Assembly (NCBI GenBank): GCA_018266215.1 | Contig: JAFEAV010000018.1 | Span: 1-64,000 of the forward strand | DNA: 64,000 nt | Origin: Cyanobacteria bacterium SZAS LIN-3 | GTDB lineage: Bacteria; Cyanobacteriota; Vampirovibrionia; Obscuribacterales; Obscuribacteraceae | Reading direction: 5' to 3' | In this document: positions 27,253 to 35,983 of the stretch, piece after piece | Numbering within the stretch: position 1 is the first letter of the stretch | Layout: every line of letters begins with the position of its first letter | Program-made: the position numbers and the translations under genes | Notes under the pieces: model-generated | Told to the model about the DNA's origin: nothing | The model's input: only the letters and a program-made list of their open reading frames with translations | Database searches by the model: none

Positions 27253-28866
27253 GTGCATACGCGCAAGAGCCGGTCAGGAGTAATTGCATTCATCGCCTTT
27301 TTTGCGGTGATGGCGCAGCTTGTGACCGGCTTTTGTTTGGCTGCCCTGGCCGATCCCGCAGCGGCACCGGAACTCAACGGCGGCGTGGGCTATCTCAATA
27401 CAACGCATCCAGTCACACTCAAGGGTCTGCGCGGACACTTTGTCCTGCTCGACTTCTGGACGTTTTGCTGCATCAATTGCATGCACATACTGCCGCATCT
27501 GGCTGAACTCGAACAAAAATACGGCGACAGACTGACAGTTGTCGGCATTCACTCGGCCAAGTTTGAAAACGAAAAAGACAGCGAAAATATCACCAGAGCA
27601 ATTGCGCGCTACGGCATCAAGCATCCGGTGATCAACGATGCCGAATTCAAAATCTGGGACGCCTACAACGTCCAGGCCTGGCCTACTCTTGTTTTGATTG
27701 ATCCTGAAGGTAAGTTGCTGGCCACTTATTCAGGCGAAGGGCATACCGACGAAATAGCCGCCGAAATAGAGCGTACCAGCCCGCTCTACCAGAATCGCGG
27801 CAGTCTCAGAACGGGAATGAAAACGGAGACAGGTCCAGCTCAGATGTCATCCGAACTGGCCTTCCCTGGAAAAATAGCACTCAGTCCCGACAAAAAATAT
27901 CTGGCCATAGCCGACACCGGTCACAACCGCATCCTCATTGCCTCACTTAGCAAAGACGGCACCCGTGCTGTGATAGAGTTCCAATTTGGAGAGAACCAGG
28001 GCCTTAAAGACGGCCAATTTAAAGATGCCGCCTTCAACGGCCCACAAGGTCTGGCAGTAGTCGGCACCGAAGTATTCGTTGCGGACACCGGCAACAATGC
28101 CATCAGAAAAATTGATTTGAACACGGCAACGACTTCGACCATTTGTGGCGACGGCAAGCAAGCTCATTCGGGCGCAAAAGGCGGAAGTATTCCAGGCACG
28201 CAGCTGAGTTCGCCCTGGGACATCATCCCCGCCGGGACGGACAGATATTATGTGGCCATGGCCGGCTCTCATCAAATCTGGCATTTGAATCTCAAAAACC
28301 AAACGATCAAACCTCTGATCGGCAGCGGTCGCGAAGATATCCTCGACGGCAACTATACAAAAGCGGCTCTGGCTCAGACGAGCGGCCTGACAAGCGACGG
28401 CGCGACTATCTACTTTGCTGACGCCGAAACCAGCAGCATTCGTTCGACAATGCCGTTGAGCAAAGCAGTGCCAACTGTTTCAACTCTCATAGGCAAAGGC
28501 CTCTTCATCTTTGGTGACGTTGACGGGCCACTGGAAAAAGCACGACTGCAACATCCGCTGGGTGTCGCCTGGGCACCGGGAGCAGCAGGCACACCGGGTC
28601 TGCTCTATATCGCCGACAGCTACAACCACAAAATCAAATGCCTGGATTTAAAGGCAAAGACAATCAAAACCATCGCCGGCAATGGCAAGAGCGGCTACAA
28701 GGACGGCACAGAGGCTCAGTTTGCCGAGCCCGGCGGACTGGCTTACGCCAATGGCAAAATCTATGTCGCTGACACCAATAATAGTGTCATCCGCGTTATT
28801 ACTCTGTCGACAAAAGCGGGCGCTAAAGCGTCAACTGACACTCTTCAGCTTATTTGGCCCCGGTAG
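27253..28866 (+). CDS. Exported thioredoxin-NHL repeat protein (NHLRC2-like)
   Basis: Secreted two-domain protein of 537 residues. A signal peptide (1 to about 33) precedes a thioredoxin-like domain with active-site FWTFCCINC (about 70-78), then an NHL beta-propeller. Propeller repeats such as YLAIADTGHNRI, VFVADTGNNAIRKID, LYIADSYNHKIKCLD and IYVADTNNSVIRVI are clear. The CCINC motif and domain order match animal NHLRC2 and its bacterial relatives. The start is GTG at 27253, 10 bp after acn. Its last 36 bases overlap the convergent TPR gene. Likely periplasmic redox or scaffold role; mechanism unknown. Confidence 0.85.
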   Translation: MHTRKSRSGVIAFIAFFAVMAQLVTGFCLAALADPAAAPELNGGVGYLNTTHPVTLKGLRGHFVLLDFWTFCCINCMHILPHLAELEQKYGDRLTVVGIHSAKFENEKDSENITRAIARYGIKHPVINDAEFKIWDAYNVQAWPTLVLIDPEGKLLATYSGEGHTDEIAAEIERTSPLYQNRGSLRTGMKTETGPAQMSSELAFPGKIALSPDKKYLAIADTGHNRILIASLSKDGTRAVIEFQFGENQGLKDGQFKDAAFNGPQGLAVVGTEVFVADTGNNAIRKIDLNTATTSTICGDGKQAHSGAKGGSIPGTQLSSPWDIIPAGTDRYYVAMAGSHQIWHLNLKNQTIKPLIGSGREDILDGNYTKAALAQTSGLTSDGATIYFADAETSSIRSTMPLSKAVPTVSTLIGKGLFIFGDVDGPLEKARLQHPLGVAWAPGAAGTPGLLYIADSYNHKIKCLDLKAKTIKTIAGNGKSGYKDGTEAQFAEPGGLAYANGKIYVADTNNSVIRVITLSTKAGAKASTDTLQLIWPR

Positions 28867-29328
28867 AGGCAGGTGGCAGACTTCGTCGGCGCGCAGGTCG
28901 ACAACATTTGCTTCCGTAGTCAGATGTAATCTGCGCAGCAGCACCGCGTACTCGTGCAAAATTTCAGCCGACACCGGGTGATGTTCACCCAGATGATCAA
29001 GACACAGCGCAATTGCCCTGATGTAGAGCTGTTCCGCTTCCAAAAATTTCTCTTCAGTGCCGGCAATACTTGCCAGAGCCGCAGTGCTCTGCGCTATCTC
29101 AGCGCACTTAATTTGCGGGGAGCGCTCGTGCAAGCCGGCGATAAAGCTATAAATGCGACGAGCCGAGCTGTTCTCACCTTTTTCCTGCCACTCCCTGGCC
29201 ACCCGATACAAGCCTTTGATCAAATAAACCGAAATGACCTTGCCTTCATCGATCAGACACTGTTCAACTAAAGATGCGGCTCCCTCGGCGGCGACGTTTG
29301 GGACTTCCGTTTCTCCAAGAACTATCAT
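28831..29328 (-). CDS. TPR-like protein
   Basis: Cytoplasmic protein of 165 residues from ATG 29328 (GAGGT seven bases upstream). It contains two tetratricopeptide-like units, GLYRVAREWQEKGENSSARR and a second including FLEAEQLYIRAIALC with HPVSAEILHEYAVLLRRL. This is the helical pattern of the TPR_12 or kinesin-light-chain type. There is no signal peptide. The 3' end overlaps the end of the thioredoxin-NHL gene on the other strand by 36 bp. Role unknown; TPRs mediate protein contacts. Confidence 0.72.
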   Translation of the reverse strand: MIVLGETEVPNVAAEGAASLVEQCLIDEGKVISVYLIKGLYRVAREWQEKGENSSARRIYSFIAGLHERSPQIKCAEIAQSTAALASIAGTEEKFLEAEQLYIRAIALCLDHLGEHHPVSAEILHEYAVLLRRLHLTTEANVVDLRADEVCHLPLPGPNKLKSVS

Positions 29329-29441
29329 AGACAAGACCTCATAGCAGCGCGTAATACAGAGTCTCAAAGAGAACCACTATTACTATTGTGCTCTTGGCTA
29401 CCAGCTAATGCTACTGGGATTTCCAATATAAAGATTAGGGT

Positions 29442-30353
29442 TCAGACCTGGAACTTTCGGCGCTCGACGGCTTCACCCGCAAGCGATTGCAGGAATTGAC
29501 TGATCCCGTCCTTCATTTTTTCGGGTGCAAGCGAAACCAGGTCTCCATGCGCCGCATGGTGAATGGTCAACATGGTCTTATTGCGTTTAGCCGCGCCAAA
29601 GACTTTCTCACCATGATGGAAAGGTACGACTTGATCCAGCTTGCCGTGGATGACGAGCAGAGGCGGGTGCTCGCCCTTCATCACGCTCAGGCTGTCCAGC
29701 ATTGTGCTGCCGAACATCCACTCGGGATAGATTTTCAAAAATGGGAAACGCTCGGCGGCGATGCGACGCAGGGAGCTGAAGCCGGACTGCAGAATAAGAC
29801 CTGAGACCTGGCGGCGACAGCTGAGCCAGGAAGAAAGGGCGGCGCCGAGAGATTCACCGTAGAGGACAATATTGCGCTCGGACAGACCCAGCTCTCTAGT
29901 GAGGAAATCATAGGCTGCAAGCGCGTCCTGACAGATGCCTTCCACCGAAGGCTCGCCCGTACTTTTGCCGAAGCCGCGGTAGTCGTAGACAAAAACCGAT
30001 GCACCACAGGCCAGAAGCAATTCAACAAGAGCCAGACGGATAGCCAGGTTTCCCGAATTGCCGTGGCTGAGCAAAATGGTTTTGCCTTCCAGTCCGCTTC
30101 CGGTCACCTGACTGGGACGGATATCTTTGAAGTACCAGGCATGCAGCATTTCGCTGGGCGCAATCTGCGCGGCCGTGGTGAAGAAAAACTCCTGCGCTCT
30201 GATGCCGCCGACTATAGGCGGGTTTTCCTCAAGTTCATCGAGAAAGGGCGCCGGTTGAAACAACAAGGAGCGGTACAGAGCCTTACCTACCCGCGGGGAC
30301 AGGGCCATGTAGGCCAACGGCAAGGTCAGACAAGCTAAATTGAATATTTTCAC
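29442..30353 (-). CDS. Membrane-anchored alpha/beta hydrolase
   Basis: Serine hydrolase of 303 residues from GTG 30353 (GGGGAGG just upstream; a TTG at 30377 is an alternative). An N-terminal hydrophobic segment anchors it. The nucleophile elbow GESLGAA, the oxyanion-region LLSHGNSGN, Asp in HGKLDQVVP and the late His in HHAAHGD give a complete triad. It resembles the BEM46/ABHD13/ABHD17 group of membrane thioesterase or lipase-like hydrolases. Substrate unknown. Confidence 0.87.
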   Translation of the reverse strand: MKIFNLACLTLPLAYMALSPRVGKALYRSLLFQPAPFLDELEENPPIVGGIRAQEFFFTTAAQIAPSEMLHAWYFKDIRPSQVTGSGLEGKTILLSHGNSGNLAIRLALVELLLACGASVFVYDYRGFGKSTGEPSVEGICQDALAAYDFLTRELGLSERNIVLYGESLGAALSSWLSCRRQVSGLILQSGFSSLRRIAAERFPFLKIYPEWMFGSTMLDSLSVMKGEHPPLLVIHGKLDQVVPFHHGEKVFGAAKRNKTMLTIHHAAHGDLVSLAPEKMKDGISQFLQSLAGEAVERRKFQV

Positions 30354-30457
30354 CCGCCCTCCCCGATACAAACACAAGCCTGGTGACGCTCTTACATCAT
30401 AGCGCCAGTGGGCCAGGAAATATACCGAGGGAGGGTCGGCGGTTGCCGAAGAGCCGC

Positions 30458-30817
30458 CTAAGCGGCGTCTTCCTTGGCGGCACGGGCGTCTGCGGTCCCG
30501 AGCATGTAGGCGCGACGGGCCTGGTCGTCGGCGTAAAGAGCCACGGCCATGCCGGTTTCATAGACCAGGTTGGAGGGGGCAAATTCCAAAACTTGCATCA
30601 ATAGTTGTTCCACTCGCTGCCATTCCATTGTCTCCATGGGCAGACACTGGTCGAGGCGGCGATTGATGGAAGACAATTCACTGGCGGTGAGCGGCTTTGG
30701 CTGCGAGCTGCCCTTAGCACGCTTCTGGGAACGTTTGGCGCGTTTGTCGGCGACATCAGCCTGGGGGCTGTCGCTGGACGTCGATAGTTTCGCCAATTTT
30801 TGATTTACGCCTTTCAT
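30458..30817 (-). CDS. Small YADDQARR-motif protein, copy 1
   Basis: Unrecognised 119-residue protein. A basic, Ser/Lys-rich N-terminus (1 to about 45) leads into a helical domain. Its C-terminal half aligns without gaps to the protein at 56434-56691: a RLD...P..T.EW pair, then VE..L.QV.EF.P and YADDQARR.Y.LG..D. The shared pattern defines a small family of two members in this window, 26 kb apart. There is no signal peptide or membrane helix. Function unknown. Confidence 0.75.
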   Translation of the reverse strand: MKGVNQKLAKLSTSSDSPQADVADKRAKRSQKRAKGSSQPKPLTASELSSINRRLDQCLPMETMEWQRVEQLLMQVLEFAPSNLVYETGMAVALYADDQARRAYMLGTADARAAKEDAA

Positions 30818-31259
30818 GCTGGCGCTCCTTGTATGTTTGCTGAGCTTGTGTCTTCTACTAAACGGCTCGTCAAATTAGCCTGTATGCCTGACATTTTTAC
30901 GAAACAATAAGAGGTATCGCCAGGAATCACTTGCTTCATCCTGGCATCCCCTTTTGTCTGAGGGGAAAGACGCCACCACCGAGAATGATGTTCCGTGGGG
31001 TCTATTCGATATACCGCCGTTTGTCATGATGCTCAAATCGCCCACAGCAGGGCGACTCCAGAAGAATTCAAGAACATGCGGGCAAATCGGGACATTTATA
31101 AACTGATATTTATCAAAGCCCTCGCACGCCCCGAAACCGTCCAAAATTAGGGAAACTCAAGGGCCAAACGCTCTTTTGCAGGGCTATAATCTTCTCTGTT
31201 AGATGGCCGACAGGTCAGCCCCGATGCGGGCGCCAGCTATCTCAGTGAAGGACTCCAAA
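30818..31259. other. Gap upstream of sdh with two consecutive hairpins
   Basis: No supported gene is seen; the longest reading frame starts with TTG and lacks a ribosome site. Two stems stand side by side. GCCAGGA (30919-30925) pairs with TCCTGGC (30939-30945), and TCCCC (30947-30951) pairs with GGGGA (30962-30966). They may form a structured leader, a small RNA or a boundary element. The sdh promoter lies at the 3' end of the gap. Confidence 0.4.
31185..31190 (+). promoter_or_regulatory. Candidate -10 box of the sdh operon
   Basis: Perfect TATAAT, inside the 10-mer GGCTATAATC that recurs before the outer-membrane protein gene near 62441. Transcription would start near 31197, 60 bp before the sdh start codon, which favours ATG 31260 over ATG 31203. 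No good -35 box is seen. Confidence 0.45.
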
Positions 31260-32042
31260 ATGACCCAATCTCAACTCTCCACGAGTGTTCCGAGCAGCAA
31301 CGAAGCTCCGGCATACACCGGTAATACCTCACGCAAAGATAACTGGTGGGCCGAGCCTGCGCTCGTCGCCTTTGTCTTTACGCTGTTCGGCATATACGCC
31401 ACCGGCCGCGCTTTCGAAAATAACTACTTCGAAGTCGGTCCTTATCTCTCGCCTTTCTACTCACCGCTTGTGCAAATCCCCGGCATGCCCGCCTGGTTTT
31501 CACCGGCTCTGTGGATTTTGCCTTTCCCTCTGGCATTCCGCGCCACTTGCTACTACTACCGCAAGGCCTATTACCGCGCGTATTTCGCCTCTCCGCCGGC
31601 CTGCACCGTCGGTGTCTTCAAGGGCAAAGGCTACGAGGGCGAATACAAATTTCCTTTCGTATTACAGAATCTGCATCGCTACGCTTTCTACTTTGCCGTG
31701 CCCATCATCGGCATTCTCTGGTATGACGCCCTCAAGACTCTCTACTACGACGGCGGCTTCCATATGAGTGTGCTGACCCTGGTCATGCTCTTCAATGTGA
31801 TTTTGCTTTCCGGTTACACCTTCGGTTGCCACGCCTATCGTCACCTTGTTGGCGGTGGCCTGGATTGCTTCACCTGCAAAGACGGCACTCCCAAGCGCGG
31901 CTTCAAAATGTGGCATGCGGTCACAAAACTGAACGAGCGTCACATGCAGTGGGCATGGGCTTCTCTTCTATCCGTGGCCGCCACAGACATGTACATCCGC
32001 TTCACCGTTATAGACCCCTCCCTGGACTTCAAGATTTTTTAA
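31260..32042 (+). CDS. sdhC: Succinate dehydrogenase membrane anchor (cytochrome b-like)
   Basis: Membrane subunit linking succinate oxidation to the quinone pool, 260 residues with about five hydrophobic helices. Histidines in NLHRYAF, GCHAYRH and NERHMQW are candidate heme b ligands. The large single anchor without a separate SdhD resembles the one-subunit anchors of some succinate:quinone reductases. ATG 31260 has AAGGA seven bases upstream; the in-frame ATG at 31203 lacks a site. It is followed 1 bp later by sdhA. Confidence 0.82.
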   Translation: MTQSQLSTSVPSSNEAPAYTGNTSRKDNWWAEPALVAFVFTLFGIYATGRAFENNYFEVGPYLSPFYSPLVQIPGMPAWFSPALWILPFPLAFRATCYYYRKAYYRAYFASPPACTVGVFKGKGYEGEYKFPFVLQNLHRYAFYFAVPIIGILWYDALKTLYYDGGFHMSVLTLVMLFNVILLSGYTFGCHAYRHLVGGGLDCFTCKDGTPKRGFKMWHAVTKLNERHMQWAWASLLSVAATDMYIRFTVIDPSLDFKIF

Positions 32043-32043
32043 A

Positions 32044-33870
32044 ATGACAGAATACGAAACAAAAGAATATGACGTGCTGGTAATCGGCGCCGGCGGAGCT
32101 GGACTCAGAGCCGCCATTGAAGCTTCCGCCCTGGGTGTGAAAGTGGGCCTGGTATGCAAGTCGCTGCTCGGCAAAGCGCACACGGTTATGGCCGAAGGCG
32201 GAGTCGCCGCAGCCCTGGCCAACGTGGACGAGAAGGACGGCTGGGAAACCCACTTCAAAGACACCATGAATGGTGGCAAGCTTTTGAACAACTGGCGCAT
32301 GGCTCAACTCCATGCTCAGGAAGCGCCCGAACGGGTAAAAGAGCTTGAGCGCTGGGGCGCGGTATTTGACCGCACCAAAGACGGCAAGATTTTGCAGCGC
32401 GCATTCGGTGGTCACACCTGGAAACGTCTCTGCCACGTCGGCGACAGAACCGGCCTGGAAATGATCCGCACCTTGCAGGACAAGGGCGTGCATCAGGGCT
32501 TTGATGTGCATATGGAATGCTGCGTCACCAAACTCTTCAAGGATGGCGACAAAATTTCGGGCGCTTTCGGATATTTCCGCGAAGACGGCCGATATATATT
32601 GTTCAAAGCCAAAGCTGTTGTCCTGGCTACAGGCGGCGTGGGTAAATCCTTCCCCGTCACCTCCAATTCCTGGGAATACAGCGGCGACGGACAGGGCCTG
32701 GCCTATGACGCCGGCGCCGATTTGATCGACATGGAATTTGTCCAGTTTCACCCGACGGGCATGGTATGGCCCCCGGGCGTGCGCGGCATCCTCGTCACCG
32801 AGGGCGTGCGCGGTGAAGGCGGCATCTTGCGTAACAACAAGGGCGAGCGCTTCATGTACAAGTATTTGCCCGAGTCCACAAAAGACGGCTATGCCGCCAA
32901 CGATGAAGAGGCCGTGACCTGGGTCAACGCCGCCATCGCCGGCACCAAGACCGAAGCCCGCCGTCCTCCAGAGTTGTCCACCAGAGACAATGTGGCCCGC
33001 GCCATCTACACCGAAGTAAAAGAGGGCCGCGGCTCTCCGCACGGCGGCGTATTCCTGGACATCAGCTATCAGGACCCGGAACGCGTCAAGAAAAAATTGC
33101 CTTCCATGTATCACCAGTTCAAAGACCTGGCCGATGTGGATATCACCGCCGGTCCCATGGAAGTGGGTCCGACCATGCACTACACCATGGGCGGCATCAG
33201 AGTTGACGCCGATTCACAGATGTCGCGCGTGCCCGGATTGTTCGCCGCCGGCGAATGCAGCGGAGGCATGCACGGAGCCAATAGACTCGGTGGCAACTCG
33301 CTCTCCGACCTGATTGTATTCGGACGCCGCGCCGGTATGGGTGCCGCTGAGTACGTCAAAGGCATGTCCGGCACTCCCAAGATCTCCGAAGGAGATATAA
33401 AGGATGCCATTGAAGAAATGGAAGCACCTTTCAAACGGACGGACGGCAAAAATCCGTACGACATCATGAAAGAGTTGCACAAGGCTATGTCCACCTACAT
33501 TGGCATTTTCCGTGAGGAAAAAGACATGGAGACGGGCATCGCCAGACTGGAAGAGATCAAGGAAATGATCAAGCACGCCGGAGCAAAAGGCGGCAAAGCC
33601 TATAATCCCGGCTGGCACATGTGCCGCGATTTGCGCAACATGATGATCTGCTCCGAAGCCATTGCCCGCAGTGCCCTTTCTCGTAAGGAAAGCCGCGGCG
33701 CGCACAGCCGACTCGACTATCCCGATCTCAACGATGAAGAGTGGGGCACAGTCAATACTGCTTGCAGTAAAGACGGCGACAAGATGAAGCTCGAACACAC
33801 TCCCAAACCGGAGATGCCGGATGAGCTGAAGCAGTTGTTTGTAAAAAAGAAGGAGGCCGCTAGTGTCTGA
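32044..33870 (+). CDS. sdhA: Succinate dehydrogenase flavoprotein subunit
   Basis: FAD subunit oxidising succinate to fumarate, 608 residues. GAGGAG (15-20) binds the dinucleotide, and His46 in KAHTVMAEGG is the likely covalent FAD attachment. HPTGMVWPPGVRG and the C-terminal RLGGNSLSDL are substrate-site segments. It is the middle gene of the operon, with 1 bp to the anchor gene and an 8-bp overlap with sdhB. Fumarate reductase activity in the reverse direction cannot be excluded. Confidence 0.96.
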   Translation: MTEYETKEYDVLVIGAGGAGLRAAIEASALGVKVGLVCKSLLGKAHTVMAEGGVAAALANVDEKDGWETHFKDTMNGGKLLNNWRMAQLHAQEAPERVKELERWGAVFDRTKDGKILQRAFGGHTWKRLCHVGDRTGLEMIRTLQDKGVHQGFDVHMECCVTKLFKDGDKISGAFGYFREDGRYILFKAKAVVLATGGVGKSFPVTSNSWEYSGDGQGLAYDAGADLIDMEFVQFHPTGMVWPPGVRGILVTEGVRGEGGILRNNKGERFMYKYLPESTKDGYAANDEEAVTWVNAAIAGTKTEARRPPELSTRDNVARAIYTEVKEGRGSPHGGVFLDISYQDPERVKKKLPSMYHQFKDLADVDITAGPMEVGPTMHYTMGGIRVDADSQMSRVPGLFAAGECSGGMHGANRLGGNSLSDLIVFGRRAGMGAAEYVKGMSGTPKISEGDIKDAIEEMEAPFKRTDGKNPYDIMKELHKAMSTYIGIFREEKDMETGIARLEEIKEMIKHAGAKGGKAYNPGWHMCRDLRNMMICSEAIARSALSRKESRGAHSRLDYPDLNDEEWGTVNTACSKDGDKMKLEHTPKPEMPDELKQLFVKKKEAASV

Positions 33871-34624
33871 AGGTACGCATTCTCAGAGGCAAGCGACCCT
33901 GAAAGTCTATCGCGGCGATAAGGGTAAAGGCGACTATCAAACTTACAAAGTGCCGGTGGAAGCCGGGATGGTTGTCCTCGATGCCATTCATTACATCCAA
34001 CAAAATTACGATCCGGAACTGGCAGTGCGCTGGAACTGCAAAGCCGCAAAATGCGGCTCATGCTCGGCTGAAGTAAACGGTATGCCCTCTTTGATGTGCA
34101 AATCGCGTATGGATCAGTTCCGTCACGACGAAGACATCATGGTCCAACCACTCAAGACTTTCCCGATCATCAAGGACCTCGTCACCGACGTCTCCTGGAA
34201 CTACGAGGTGAACAAAAAAATCACCCCGTTCAGCCCAGCCGAAAACGCCGACTGGACTGTCTATCAGGAAGACATCGACCGGGTACAGGAATTCCGCAAG
34301 TGCATCGAATGCTTCCTCTGCCAGAACGTCTGCCATGTGCTGCGTGACCACGACCGCAAGGATAATTTCATGGGGCCGCGCTTCCTGGTGCGTACCGCAG
34401 GTCTGGAAATGCACCCTCTGGATGAAGCCAATCGCTTGAAGTTCCTCAAGGACGAAGGCCACATCGGCTACTGCAATATAACCAAGTGCTGCACCGAAGT
34501 ATGTCCGGAAGATATCCACATCACAGATAACGCCATCATTCCTTTGAAAGAGCGCGTAGTGGACGAGTTTTACGATCCCCTGGGCAAATTCATCAAAGGC
34601 GTCCTGGGCGGCGGCAAGAAGTAA
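33863..34624 (+). CDS. sdhB: Succinate dehydrogenase iron-sulfur subunit
   Basis: Electron-transfer subunit of 253 residues. The [2Fe-2S] ferredoxin domain ligands lie in CKAAKCGSC and a later SLMC. The C-terminal domain has CIECFLCQNVC and CNITKCCTEVCPE for the [4Fe-4S] and [3Fe-4S] clusters. The start GTG at 33863 overlaps the sdhA end by 8 bp, typical of coupled subunits. It completes an anchor-A-B operon. Confidence 0.95.
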   Translation: MSEGTHSQRQATLKVYRGDKGKGDYQTYKVPVEAGMVVLDAIHYIQQNYDPELAVRWNCKAAKCGSCSAEVNGMPSLMCKSRMDQFRHDEDIMVQPLKTFPIIKDLVTDVSWNYEVNKKITPFSPAENADWTVYQEDIDRVQEFRKCIECFLCQNVCHVLRDHDRKDNFMGPRFLVRTAGLEMHPLDEANRLKFLKDEGHIGYCNITKCCTEVCPEDIHITDNAIIPLKERVVDEFYDPLGKFIKGVLGGGKK

Positions 34625-34672
34625 GATCGGTCCATCTGTGGCATAAGATGCTTGCCCTTGGGCGAGTAATCG

Positions 34673-35983
34673 ATGGCCGACTTATCGGACGAACCGCAAA
34701 AGTATAAAGAGCCTCGTCCCCGTCTGAGGGGGCCTGATTTTGGCCATACGGACGATGCGCCTGACTTCGTTCGTTGGCTCACCGCTCCGACCGCCGGGCA
34801 GTTGCCGGCACCCCTACCGGAGGCAGAGCCGACCGCCGAGCCGGACTTGATCAGCAGCAAAACGACAGGAATTCCGCAACTTCCGACTGCCCCGAAGTTG
34901 CCTCTCCTGCCATACGGCGTCATGACGATTATCCTTGTCATGGCCATTGTCGGTTGCTCGCCCATGACCGAGGTCTGGCGAGCTCAAACCACTACGGCCA
35001 TCATAGATTCACAAGGACCTGCCGGCCGGGACTTCGTGGATATGCGCATCAACCTGGCGAACGTCCTGCAAAGGCGCGGCATGGCAGATAAGGCCGAGCA
35101 AGAACTGCAGGAAGGCATCGGCAGATTAAGTGCTATGCCCACACCCGCGCCGGAAAAGGAGATACGCCTGCAGCTCAGGATTGCGGCGGTGCAAATCAAG
35201 GACAGGCGGCTGGATGACGGCGTCAAGACAATCGAAGCAGCCTTAAAGCGTCTGGAAGAAACACCTCCAGCTCATGTCCCCATGCCGCTCGTCTGGCAGC
35301 TCAACGAACTGGGCAAGATGATGCCCTACCGCGAGGATGATAAAAATATCTATACGCCAGTGGCCATACAACTCTGGCGCGCCGCGGCCAAATACTGGCA
35401 GGGCGGCAACCCTGTAGAGTACTCAAATTTCGACTGGCAAATTGCTGATGCTCAGCTACATCAGGGGCAGTTTGCAGATGCCGCGAAGTCTTACGTGCGG
35501 GCACTGGATAAGACCATAATTCGGGGAGACAGGGTCTGGCGAGCCCAGGGCTTCCGCGAAGCGGCCTACTGTTTCAACAGTGCGGGCAACTTCGAACGCG
35601 GAGCTGAAATGGCTCGCACCGGCCTGGCAATGGCTGAGAGACTGGGCAACTCAACAGAAGCGACGTATGAAAAGACCTATTGCCGGTACCTGCTTGGTCA
35701 CGCCGAAGGCGAACTTGGCCATTACCGAGCCAGCATCGAACACATAACAAACTCACTTGAGGTTCTGAAGTCGTACTACCCCGGGGAAGCAGGTTATACC
35801 TATGCGCTCTGGTACCTGGCCAACAGCTACCGCGATTCAGGCGACTATATCAATGCCCGCAAATTTTACGACCTGTGCATAAGCGAAACGCAAAGAACAG
35901 ACATGGGACCTTACGTTTCAGAGGTCAAGAAAGATCTGGAAAAACTCAATCGGCTCAGCTCATTGAAAAAGGAGCGCAAATAA
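34673..35983 (+). CDS. Membrane-anchored TPR protein
   Basis: Protein of 436 residues. A Pro-rich cytoplasmic N-terminus (about 80 residues) precedes one hydrophobic segment (about 80-97, ending near VGCSPM), then TPR-like helical repeats to the end. Examples are NLANVLQRRGMADKAEQELQEG, AAYCFNSAGNFERGAEMA and YTYALWYLANSYRDSGDYINARKFY. The stop codon overlaps the first base of the following kinase start (TAATG), so the pair is translationally coupled. It is therefore a likely scaffold or input module for the kinases. Confidence 0.83.
   Translation: MADLSDEPQKYKEPRPRLRGPDFGHTDDAPDFVRWLTAPTAGQLPAPLPEAEPTAEPDLISSKTTGIPQLPTAPKLPLLPYGVMTIILVMAIVGCSPMTEVWRAQTTTAIIDSQGPAGRDFVDMRINLANVLQRRGMADKAEQELQEGIGRLSAMPTPAPEKEIRLQLRIAAVQIKDRRLDDGVKTIEAALKRLEETPPAHVPMPLVWQLNELGKMMPYREDDKNIYTPVAIQLWRAAAKYWQGGNPVEYSNFDWQIADAQLHQGQFADAAKSYVRALDKTIIRGDRVWRAQGFREAAYCFNSAGNFERGAEMARTGLAMAERLGNSTEATYEKTYCRYLLGHAEGELGHYRASIEHITNSLEVLKSYYPGEAGYTYALWYLANSYRDSGDYINARKFYDLCISETQRTDMGPYVSEVKKDLEKLNRLSSLKKERK

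Noticed and set aside
30875..31144. 89-residue minus-strand ORF in the gap upstream of sdh
   Set aside because: It would start with TTG without a ribosome site and covers the two hairpins. Its composition is unlike the neighbouring genes.
32029..33180. 383-residue minus-strand ORF
   Set aside because: Antisense of sdhA, whose frame is firmly supported by flavin and substrate motifs.
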